Below, in pieces: positions 1 through 7,061 of a DNA stretch of 11,383 nt; the stretch's first letter is position 1; each line of letters starts with the position of its first letter. A program made the position numbers and the translations under genes. A model generated the notes under the pieces. It was given only the letters and a program-made list of their open reading frames with translations, searched no databases and was not told where the DNA came from. The stretch spans positions 1 through 11,383 of the forward strand of contig JAGHTD010000073.1 of assembly GCA_018065475.1 (NCBI GenBank). The letters are read 5' to 3'. The DNA comes from Candidatus Colimorpha enterica (GTDB lineage: Bacteria > Bacillota > Clostridia > Oscillospirales > CAG-272).

Positions 1-6
1 ATATAA

Positions 7-43
7 ATGAGTTCGAAACCATCCTCATCAAAAAAACTACGGA
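7..43 (+). promoter_or_regulatory. preQ1-I-type riboswitch overlapping the queT ribosome binding site
   Basis: A five-base-pair stem P1 is formed by ATGAG (7-11) and CTCAT (24-28), enclosing a 12-base loop. It is followed by the A-rich tail that marks preQ1-I aptamers, AAAAAAACTA at 30-39. The spacing matches the Bacillus subtilis queC aptamer as I remember it: a U at the first loop position (12), a C at the last loop position (23) where the ligand-pairing C sits, and seven bases between P1 and the tail A that contacts the ligand. A pseudoknot could pair C14/G15 with C40/G41, which would bury the CGGAG of the ribosome binding site (41-44), so translational control is inferred. preQ1 riboswitches are known to control queuosine genes, and queT follows directly. 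The weak point is that the pseudoknot pairing is short and its exact register is uncertain. Confidence 0.85.
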
Positions 44-50
44 GAAACAA

Positions 51-557
51 ATGAAAACTGAAATCGGGGTCAGTCTGCGCAGGACCGCATTTGCGGCGAC
101 CGTCGCCGCGTGCTACGTAGTGCTGACCTATATTTCCTCTCTTGTCGGGCTCGACAAGGGATTTATACAGATCCGCCTGTCGGAGGTGCTCACGGTCCTG
201 CCGTTTTTCACCCCCTGCGCGATCCCGGGACTGTTCGTCGGCTGTATAATATCCGGGCTTCTCACCGCGGCGGCGTTGCCCGACGTAATATTCGGAAGTC
301 TTGTCACGCTTGTGGCGGCGTATCTTACTTTTCTTGCGGGAAAACGCAAAAAGACGTATCTCGCACCCCTCCCGCCGGTGATCCTTAACGCGGTCTTCAT
401 CCCGCTCATACTTAAATACGTTTACACGATAAATATAGGGCTGCCCATCCTGTCACTTCTTATCCTCGCCGGTGAGTCCGTCACCGCGGGAATAGGCGGC
501 ACGCTCCTAATAACAAAGCTCCCGGCTTCGCTGACGGAGCAGATCAAATCCATCTGA
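51..557 (+). CDS. queT: QueT family transporter, S-component for a queuosine precursor (ECF type)
   Basis: This 168-residue, very hydrophobic protein belongs to the QueT family, substrate-binding S-components of energy-coupling-factor transporters thought to import queuosine precursors such as preQ1. The family signature is clear: QIRLSEVLTVLPFFTP at residues 40-55, then an IPGLFVGC segment (58-65), DVIFGSLVTL (78-87), a PPVILNA segment (108-114) and a GE pair (141-142). About five to six membrane helices cover most of the chain, and the length is normal for the family. The ATG at 51 sits six to nine bases after GGAG (41-44) and is the only sensible start. The preQ1-type aptamer upstream independently supports the assignment. 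No ECF ATPase or T-component is visible here, so the energising module must be encoded elsewhere, as is usual for group II S-components. Confidence 0.93.
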   Translation: MKTEIGVSLRRTAFAATVAACYVVLTYISSLVGLDKGFIQIRLSEVLTVLPFFTPCAIPGLFVGCIISGLLTAAALPDVIFGSLVTLVAAYLTFLAGKRKKTYLAPLPPVILNAVFIPLILKYVYTINIGLPILSLLILAGESVTAGIGGTLLITKLPASLTEQIKSI

Positions 558-567
558 GGTGAAAAAT

Positions 568-1527
568 ATGAAATCAGTCGTTCTTGACGGCTTTGCCGTT
601 GACCCAACCGAACAGAACTGGGGCTATCTTGCCGCTTACGGCGAATATAGGGTATATCCTTTCTGCGAGGAGGAAAACGTCATCGAAAGGATCGGCGACG
701 CCGACATCGTCCTCACAAACAGAATGCACATAAATGCGGCGGTGCTTGACGCCTGCCCAAACGTGAAATACGTTACGGCTCTCGGCACCGGCTACGATAT
801 GATCGACGTTGACGAATGCCGCAGAAGAGGCGTTGAGGTCTGCAACGTCCCGGGATATTCAACTATGTCGGTCGCACAGCACGCCTTTGCGCTTCTTTTC
901 TCGCTCGTCACAGACATTAACGCTTTCAACGAAGCGTCCCACAGCGGAAAATGGACGGGCAAGGAGGGCTTTGACTACACTCCTCTGAAGTTCATGGAGC
1001 TTGCGGGCAAGACGATAGGTATTTACGGCTGCGGAAACATCGGCAGACAGCTCGGCAGGATATGCGGAGCATTCGGTATGAGAGTGCTCGGCTATCGCAG
1101 AAGCAAGCAGGGAGTTACCGAGGAAGGCATCGAATACGTCGATCTCGACACGCTCCTTTCCTCCTCTGACTTCGTTTCATTCAACTGCCCGCTCAACGAC
1201 GTGACGAGAGGTATCGTCAACGCGGATATGATCTCCCGTATGAAGGACGGGGTATATATCGTCAACACGTCGAGAGGTGCGGTCATAAACGAAAAGGATC
1301 TTTACGACGCACTCGTTTCGGGTAAGGTCGCAGGTGCGGGACTTGACGTTATGGCGTCGGAGCCGCCGTCCCCCTCAAATCCTCTCTTTACCTGCAAAAA
1401 CTGCGTTATCACACCTCACTGCGCGTGGACGTCGAAAGAAGCGAGACAGAGACTGATGTCGGTGCTTGACGAGAACATAGCGTCATTCGTAAAAACCGGG
1501 AAGGGAATAAACAGGGTATTCAAATAA
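568..1527 (+). CDS. D-2-hydroxyacid dehydrogenase (glycerate dehydrogenase / hydroxypyruvate reductase-like)
   Basis: This 319-residue cytoplasmic oxidoreductase belongs to the D-isomer-specific 2-hydroxyacid dehydrogenase family, which interconverts 2-keto acids and D-2-hydroxy acids with NAD(P)H. The Rossmann motif GCGNIG lies at residues 154-159. The catalytic set is complete: Arg236 in NTSRGAVI, Glu265 in ASEPP and His284 in TPHCAW. The NVPGYST segment (93-99) is also typical. The ATG at 568 is preferred over the in-frame GTG at 559, because GAGGTG (556-561) is the ribosome binding site for the ATG and overlaps the queT stop codon. After the second beta strand the sequence is GYRRSK rather than an acidic residue, which may favour NADPH over NADH (inference). 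Glycerate dehydrogenase is the closest named activity I would suggest, but substrate cannot be read from sequence and no link to queuosine is evident. Confidence 0.9.
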   Translation: MKSVVLDGFAVDPTEQNWGYLAAYGEYRVYPFCEEENVIERIGDADIVLTNRMHINAAVLDACPNVKYVTALGTGYDMIDVDECRRRGVEVCNVPGYSTMSVAQHAFALLFSLVTDINAFNEASHSGKWTGKEGFDYTPLKFMELAGKTIGIYGCGNIGRQLGRICGAFGMRVLGYRRSKQGVTEEGIEYVDLDTLLSSSDFVSFNCPLNDVTRGIVNADMISRMKDGVYIVNTSRGAVINEKDLYDALVSGKVAGAGLDVMASEPPSPSNPLFTCKNCVITPHCAWTSKEARQRLMSVLDENIASFVKTGKGINRVFK

Positions 1528-3710
1528 TGAATTATACCGACAGCCGTACCGGCGGTGAAATGCCCGCACGCACGGCAAACAAGAAAAAGAGCAGAAAAAA
1601 CGTCACGGTGACCATGGCGTTTTTCACCGTTGCGTTTTTCTGGCAGGAGATATTTACCCGTCTTTTCACCTTCGGTGATATGACGTTCTTTCAGTTCCTG
1701 CTCGTCACGGTGCAGTGCATTACCTACGGAATGTTCTTCTCGCTGATAATATCCTTTATCGGCAACAAGAAGGCGCTGAAGATCACGATGGGAGTGATAA
1801 GCGGCCTCACGTCGCTGGTCTATGCGGCGCAGATAGTATATTATAAGGTTTTCAGACAGTATTTCGCCTGGGAGACCGTCGGAATGGCGGGACAGCTCAA
1901 GGACTACATCGGCGAAGCGCTCCTTGCGATACTGACGAGCATACCGAAGATCGCAGTCATAGCGGTGCCGCTTATCGCGTTTTTCGTGCTCAAAGATAGA
2001 TATACGAAGTACAAGAAGGTGCCAAACTACATTAAGGTCCGCGCGCTTATCGCCTTCGTCCTTGCGCTTCTCCTCGGGCTTATTCTCCGCTTATCCAACG
2101 CCGAGGCGAAAGAGGCGTACAAAGGCGGCGAGGTCAACATAACGTCGCAGTATTTCGGTGTTCTCACCTCCTCAAAGGTCGGAATACATTATTCGATATT
2201 CGGCTCAAATGAGGATCTTCCCGGAGACGAAACAGATCCCGGTGAGATCGTGATACCGCCGACTACCGACACCGAGGGCGAGGATACGAAGGATCCCGAC
2301 GAATCGGGCACAGACGAGCCGGAAAGACCTATCGTTTACGGCGACAACGTCCTTGACATTGACTTTGACGCTCTTATCGAGAAGAACAAGGGCGACGACA
2401 CGATCGTCTCCCTGCTCAAATACTTCAAGGGCCAGTCACCGACGAAGAAGAACAAATACACGGGCTTTTTTGAGGGCAAGAACCTCATCTTCATTTCGCT
2501 TGAGAGCTTCTGCGGCGAGTTTGTGACGAAAGAGCTCACCCCGACGCTTTACGAGATGATGCACTCCGGTTTTGTCTTCAATAACTATTACTTATCCTGC
2601 TGGGGCGGATCGACGGCGACCGGAGAGTACGCAAACCTCAGCGGTATGTTCTACAACAAGGCGACGGCGCTGAAGCTTTCGGGCGGTATTTCGCTCCCCT
2701 TTGCACTCGGCAATCAGCTTATGAACAAGGGCTACAACACCTTTGCCTTCCACGCCAACAGCTACGATTATTACAACCGCGAGCTCGGTTATCCCGCTTT
2801 CGGTTATCAGACCTATTACGGAAAGGGCGGAACGGTCCTTCTCGACCCGAAGACGAGAAAGACGACGATCCTTGATAAGGGTATCGAGGAGTTCACCTAC
2901 AAAGACGGAAGCAGCTGGTCGCTGAAATCCAACGGCAAGTCGCTCTGGCCTGAATCCGACTTTGAGCTTGCAAAGCTGACGGTCAGCAAGTACATAGACG
3001 CACAGCCGTTCCACGTCTATTATATGTCTATCAGCGGTCACTGCAACTACAACTGGTCGGGTAACTCGATGTGTATAAAACATCAGAACGAGGTCGAAAA
3101 TCTCGGATATAAGCTCGACGAGGTCAAGGCGTACGTCGCAGGTGAAATCGAGGTCGAGCTTATGCTCAAAGAGCTTATGAGACAGCTTGAAGAGGGCGGT
3201 GCGCTTGACAATACCGTCTTCGTCCTCGCTCCCGATCATTTTCCCTACGAAATGTCTGCGGATTCGCTTTCGGAGCTTTACGGGCTTCCCGCCGACGGCA
3301 TAACCAAAAATTACGAGCTATACAAGAACAACCTTATTATTTGGTGCAAGAGCATGGAGGAGACCGTCACGGTCGATACCCCCTGCTCGGCGATCGACAT
3401 TCTTCCCACGGTGTCAAACCTCTTCGGTCTCGACTACGACAGCAGACTTATGGCGGGGACAGACGTCCTTTCGGGCTCCGATCCCATAGTCGTCATGAAC
3501 TGCGTCAGCGGACCCTACTGGGGATGGATAACGAGGGCGGGCTACTACGAGAGCTCGAAGTTCTATCCCGCCGACAACATCGACTGGGATGCGGCAGGTA
3601 CCACCCCCTCTGCGTATTCAAAGAACATAACCAAAAGGGTCACGAATATGCAGAAATACTATATGAGCATACTCAAAAACGACTTTTTCAGATATTTGGA
3701 GCTAAAATAA
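1527..3710 (+). CDS. LTA synthase-family membrane phosphoglycerol transferase (sulfatase fold)
   Basis: This 727-residue protein has the architecture of lipoteichoic acid synthases: about five membrane helices (roughly 26-48, 57-79, 85-106, 129-153, 172-189), then an extracellular alkaline-phosphatase/sulfatase-fold domain (about 315-650). Metal and catalytic residues are visible: Glu326 in IFISLESF, the probable nucleophile Thr363 in GGSTATGEY, His505 in SGHCNY, and Asp570-His571 in LAPDHFPY. The family transfers glycerol-phosphate from phosphatidylglycerol to a growing polymer and releases diacylglycerol. A linker rich in Asp, Glu, Thr and Pro (about 228-268) is unusual between the membrane and enzyme domains. 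The start codon overlaps the upstream stop (TAATG), so translational coupling is likely; an internal ATG at 1560 is an alternative start. The exact acceptor, whether LTA or another glycerol-phosphate-decorated polymer, cannot be settled, so no gene symbol is given. Confidence 0.9.
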   Translation: MNYTDSRTGGEMPARTANKKKSRKNVTVTMAFFTVAFFWQEIFTRLFTFGDMTFFQFLLVTVQCITYGMFFSLIISFIGNKKALKITMGVISGLTSLVYAAQIVYYKVFRQYFAWETVGMAGQLKDYIGEALLAILTSIPKIAVIAVPLIAFFVLKDRYTKYKKVPNYIKVRALIAFVLALLLGLILRLSNAEAKEAYKGGEVNITSQYFGVLTSSKVGIHYSIFGSNEDLPGDETDPGEIVIPPTTDTEGEDTKDPDESGTDEPERPIVYGDNVLDIDFDALIEKNKGDDTIVSLLKYFKGQSPTKKNKYTGFFEGKNLIFISLESFCGEFVTKELTPTLYEMMHSGFVFNNYYLSCWGGSTATGEYANLSGMFYNKATALKLSGGISLPFALGNQLMNKGYNTFAFHANSYDYYNRELGYPAFGYQTYYGKGGTVLLDPKTRKTTILDKGIEEFTYKDGSSWSLKSNGKSLWPESDFELAKLTVSKYIDAQPFHVYYMSISGHCNYNWSGNSMCIKHQNEVENLGYKLDEVKAYVAGEIEVELMLKELMRQLEEGGALDNTVFVLAPDHFPYEMSADSLSELYGLPADGITKNYELYKNNLIIWCKSMEETVTVDTPCSAIDILPTVSNLFGLDYDSRLMAGTDVLSGSDPIVVMNCVSGPYWGWITRAGYYESSKFYPADNIDWDAAGTTPSAYSKNITKRVTNMQKYYMSILKNDFFRYLELK

Positions 3711-3711
3711 T

Positions 3712-4560
3712 ATGATTTATCACATTTTATTCAATCCGCTTTCACGCAACGGCAAAGGCGCAGACGAGGCAAAGGCCGTCGGCGCAAAACTCGACGGCGA
3801 AGCCGTCTTCACCGACATCACCTCCGTCACCTCCTATCCCGACTATTTCGGCGGGATAAAGGATGGCGACAAGCTCGTAATATGCGGCGGCGACGGAACG
3901 CTCAACCGCTTCGTCAACGACTGCGGGGAGCTTCCCGACTGCGACATTCTCTATTTTGCTACCGGAAGCGGGAACGATTTTCTGACGGATATAGGTCATA
4001 AGTACGGCGACGGGCCGGTGAAGATAAACGAATACCTCACCGATCTCCCCACCGTGACTGTCAACGGAAAAGACCGCAAGTTCATAAACGGGATCGGCTA
4101 CGGTATCGACGGCTTCTGCTGTGAGATTGGCGACAAAAAGCGCATTGAAAATCCCGGAAAGGATATCAATTACGCTTCGATTGCGATAAAGGGTATGCTT
4201 TACGCCTTCGGACCGAGAAAGGCGAAGATAACGGTTGACGGCAAAGAGTACGCTTTCCCCAAGACCTGGCTCGCTCCTACGATGAACGGCAGGATGTACG
4301 GCGGCGGAATGATCCCGACACCTCACCAACAGCGCATAAGCGACGACAAGAAGCTCTCCGTCCTCTATTTCGGCGGCGCGGGAAGACTTCACACGCTGAT
4401 CCTTTTCCCCGGCATTTTCAGCGGCGAACACCTGAAGCACGACAAATACTGCAAGGAGTTTGCGGGCAAGGAGATCAGCGTCGAGTTCAACAAACCGACG
4501 GCGCTTCAGATCGACGGCGAGACCGTCCTCGGCGTCACCGAATACACGGCAAGAATATAA
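3712..4560 (+). CDS. Diacylglycerol kinase-family lipid kinase (DgkB/YegS-like)
   Basis: This 282-residue protein carries the diacylglycerol kinase catalytic domain. The phosphate-binding motif GGDGTLN is at residues 59-65 and GSGNDF at 85-90. NGIGYGIDG follows at 126-134, a GGGMIPTP segment at 197-204, and the C-terminal QIDGE at 266-270, in family order. Such enzymes phosphorylate diacylglycerol or related lipids at the inner face of the membrane. The start lies one base after the stop of the LTA-synthase-type gene; GGAG at 3698-3701 is the likely ribosome binding site, inside the upstream gene. It is known for Gram-positive bacteria that DgkB recycles the diacylglycerol released by LTA synthesis, so adjacency to that enzyme makes this role likely. 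The substrate is inferred; sphingoid-base or other lipid kinase activity is the main alternative. Confidence 0.9.
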   Translation: MIYHILFNPLSRNGKGADEAKAVGAKLDGEAVFTDITSVTSYPDYFGGIKDGDKLVICGGDGTLNRFVNDCGELPDCDILYFATGSGNDFLTDIGHKYGDGPVKINEYLTDLPTVTVNGKDRKFINGIGYGIDGFCCEIGDKKRIENPGKDINYASIAIKGMLYAFGPRKAKITVDGKEYAFPKTWLAPTMNGRMYGGGMIPTPHQQRISDDKKLSVLYFGGAGRLHTLILFPGIFSGEHLKHDKYCKEFAGKEISVEFNKPTALQIDGETVLGVTEYTARI

Positions 4561-4637
4561 AACGATATATCAGATTATTTTCTGACCGGCGATGACTTTC
4601 CCGCGGTGCTCATCGTAAGAAAAAAGAAAGCTAATAT

Positions 4638-4671
4638 AAAAGAAAAAGTGCCCAAAGGCACTTTTTCTTTT
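4638..4671. terminator. Bidirectional rho-independent terminator between converging operons
   Basis: A perfect 15-base-pair stem (4638-4652 with 4657-4671) closes a CAAA loop. The stem core is AGTGCC/GGCACT, flanked by A-rich and T-rich arms, so each strand ends in a T run. It lies 77 bases after the lipid kinase stop and 8 bases after the pheT stop on the other strand, and would serve both. Confidence 0.93.
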
Positions 4672-4679
4672 GGATTATT

Positions 4680-7046
4680 TTACGCTCTGATCGTGATACC
4701 GTTTTCTGCAAGAGCGGAGATGATCTTATCCACCTTCGGCTGTACTTCTTCCATCGACAGCGTCCTGTCGTCGGAGGAGAAGGAGAGACGGACGGTGACG
4801 GATCTCTGACCGTCTGCGAGTGCGAACACGTCGATGACGGAGACGGACGAAATGCCGTTTCCTACGTATCCAGCCCACGCCTTTTCGCCGTCGGCGAAGG
4901 ACTTGCCGTCGCCCATGACGAGCGAGAAGTCGATGTCGATACCGGGGAACTTCGAGGGCTCGGAATAGTGGATGTTGGATACGCCTACGGTGTTGAAGTC
5001 GTCGATGAATATCTCACAGACAACGACGGCAGCCGCCTTGTCGAGTTTAGCGAGATTGGAGGGGTGAAGCGTGCAGAGAACGCCGACGGTCTTGCCGTCT
5101 GCCTTGACTGCTACCGTGTTCTTCGGGTGCTGCCAATTATACTTGGGAGCGACGTTTTCAAACGACGGCTCAACGTGCTTGATCTCTCTGAACAGAGTTC
5201 TTATCGTGTTGACCACGCCGAGGAATACCGTCTTTTCATCCTTCGTCTTCGAGTAGGAAGCGAAGGAGAGGGAAGGACGCTCGTTGCATTCGCCGTTATC
5301 CTTTGTTCCGTCGATGATGCGGGCGATCTCGAATATCGAGTAATCGGTGCCGTAGCCCTTGTTCTCGCTGACGAAGGTGAGCATTGTGGGAAGCATGGAG
5401 CGGCGGAGCGTTCCGTTTTCGGGCGTTGCGATGTTGAGGATACGGACGTTGTCTTCAACGTCGATACCGAGCTTCTTGTATTTCTTGCCGTCCTGCCAGA
5501 TGTAGGAATGTACCTCGTGCATAGAGAAACGCTGAACGAGGATATCCTTGATCGCATTCGTCTCGGTCCTCTCCGCCGAAGCTCTGACGGGCTTAAGAAG
5601 ACTGTCGGTGGTCTTTATCTCGAAGTTGTCGTAGCCGTAGATACGGGTGATCTCCTCGATGATGTCGGCTTTGATCGTGACGTCCTTGGTTGCTCTCCAC
5701 GAGGGGACCCTGACGCTGAACCCGTTTCCGTCGAAGTCAACGCCGAAGCCGAGAAGCGACAGAGTGCGGACGATCTGCTCGTTTGAGATGTCGATACCCG
5801 TGTATCTGTCAACGTATTTCTTGTCGAAGGATATTGTGAGCTCGGGATAATGTTTGACGTAAACGTCGTTGAGCTTTGAGGTGATCTTTGCGCCGGGATC
5901 GATGGCGGTGAGAAGACGGACGAATCTCTTTACCGCGAGGATTGTGAGCTCGGGGTCGAGAATCTTCTCGTATCTCATGCTCGCGTCGGTACGCAGACCG
6001 AGGCGGGAGGAGGTCTTTCTTACCGAAATGCCGTCGAAGTTTGCCGATTCGAGAACGACCGAGTCGGTGTCGCCGATGATCTCGGAGTCGAGACCGCCCA
6101 TAATACCCGCGATCGCAACGGGAATGTCGCCGTTGTAGATCATGAGCGTATCGGGAGTGATCGTCCTCTCGGTGTCGTCGAGCGTTTTGAAACCGAACTG
6201 ACCGTCGGGCGTGCCGATCTTGATTTCGCTGATCTTTCTTGCGTCGAATGCGTGAGTGGGCTGACCGAGCTCAAGCATGATGTAGTTGGTGAGGTCCGCA
6301 AGGAGGTTTATGCCTCTCATTCCGCAGTAGTAGAGGCGGATACGCATTGAGAGCGGGGAAACGTTCTTGGATATTCCGCTCATTTCGAGGCAGGAGTATC
6401 TGTAAACGAGGTCTTCTCTCGACACGGTTACGGGGATGAGCTTGTCGCCGTCGTAGATGATCTCTCCGAGATCGAGGGGTTTCAGTTCCTTGCCGGTCAG
6501 AGCCGCAAATTCGCGCGCTATGCCGTAATGTCCCCAGAGGTCGGGGCGGTTAGTGAGCGATTTGTTATCTACCTCAAATACGATGTCGTCGATGGGATAG
6601 ACCTTTTTGATATCGGTTCCGAGAGGACAGTCAACGTCGATCTCCATAAGTCCGGTGTGGTCGTCGCTGAGTCCGAGCTCGTCTGCCGCACAGCACATAC
6701 CGTAGGAGGTGTAGCCAGCGACGGTCGCTACGCTTATGTCGCCTGCGGGAACGTGAGCGCCCGCCGTGGCGAGAGCGACCTTCTGACCTACGGCTACGTT
6801 GGGTGCGCCGCATACTATGTCAAGCACCTCGGAGCCGGTATCGACCTTGAGAAGGTGGAGCTTTTTGGAGTTGGGATGATTTTCGACCGAGACGATCTGA
6901 GCGACGATAACGCCCGAAACGTCCTTGCCCTTGAAATAAATATCTTCGACTTCGGCGGTCGAAAGGGTGAAGCGGTGGATGAGTTCCTCGATGTTTTCAC
7001 CGTTAAGGTCAACGTAATCGTTGATCCAATTCATTGAAACAAGCAT
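4680..7046 (-). CDS. pheT: Phenylalanine--tRNA ligase beta subunit
   Basis: This 788-residue protein is the beta subunit of the alpha2-beta2 phenylalanyl-tRNA synthetase, which charges tRNA-Phe. It binds tRNA, and its B3/B4 module edits mischarged Tyr. The length is normal. Domains in order: an N-terminal MLVSMNWINDYV start; an OB-fold tRNA-binding domain (about 40-150) with HPNSKKLHLLKVD and a CGAPNV segment; the NRPDLWGHYGIARE segment just after it (around 165-180); the B3/B4 editing region (about 205-370) with LADLTNYIMLELGQPTHAFD; the B5 domain with RIYGYDNFE near 465; the catalytic-like core; and a C-terminal anticodon-binding ferredoxin-like domain (about 697-788). The start at 7046 is supported by AGGAGG at 7062-7057, which overlaps the pheS stop codon; the Met four codons later would be too far away. 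It follows pheS by 15 bases and is co-transcribed under the Phe T-box. Confidence 0.97.
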   Translation of the reverse strand: MLVSMNWINDYVDLNGENIEELIHRFTLSTAEVEDIYFKGKDVSGVIVAQIVSVENHPNSKKLHLLKVDTGSEVLDIVCGAPNVAVGQKVALATAGAHVPAGDISVATVAGYTSYGMCCAADELGLSDDHTGLMEIDVDCPLGTDIKKVYPIDDIVFEVDNKSLTNRPDLWGHYGIAREFAALTGKELKPLDLGEIIYDGDKLIPVTVSREDLVYRYSCLEMSGISKNVSPLSMRIRLYYCGMRGINLLADLTNYIMLELGQPTHAFDARKISEIKIGTPDGQFGFKTLDDTERTITPDTLMIYNGDIPVAIAGIMGGLDSEIIGDTDSVVLESANFDGISVRKTSSRLGLRTDASMRYEKILDPELTILAVKRFVRLLTAIDPGAKITSKLNDVYVKHYPELTISFDKKYVDRYTGIDISNEQIVRTLSLLGFGVDFDGNGFSVRVPSWRATKDVTIKADIIEEITRIYGYDNFEIKTTDSLLKPVRASAERTETNAIKDILVQRFSMHEVHSYIWQDGKKYKKLGIDVEDNVRILNIATPENGTLRRSMLPTMLTFVSENKGYGTDYSIFEIARIIDGTKDNGECNERPSLSFASYSKTKDEKTVFLGVVNTIRTLFREIKHVEPSFENVAPKYNWQHPKNTVAVKADGKTVGVLCTLHPSNLAKLDKAAAVVVCEIFIDDFNTVGVSNIHYSEPSKFPGIDIDFSLVMGDGKSFADGEKAWAGYVGNGISSVSVIDVFALADGQRSVTVRLSFSSDDRTLSMEEVQPKVDKIISALAENGITIRA

Positions 7047-7061
7047 ATTTCGTTTTCCTCC

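Noticed and set aside
559..567. GTG start for the hydroxyacid dehydrogenase
   Set aside because: The GTG is part of the GAGGTG ribosome binding site that serves the ATG at 568.
2592..3239. Open frame of 215 codons on the minus strand
   Set aside because: Antisense to the conserved catalytic domain of the LTA-synthase-type gene; the translation has no recognisable domain.
3742..4440. Open frame of 232 codons on the minus strand
   Set aside because: Antisense to the lipid kinase gene, whose motifs are clear; codon-bias shadow.
4590..4615. Inverted repeat CGATGA/TCATCG after the lipid kinase gene
   Set aside because: Only six pairs with a 14-base loop and no T run; the real terminator lies just downstream.
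4606..4809. Plus-strand open frame of 67 codons
   Set aside because: It crosses the bidirectional terminator and then runs antisense to pheT.
4968..5786. Long open frame (272 codons) on the plus strand
   Set aside because: It lies wholly inside pheT on the opposite strand, has no family resemblance and no ribosome binding site. It is a by-product of pheT codon bias.
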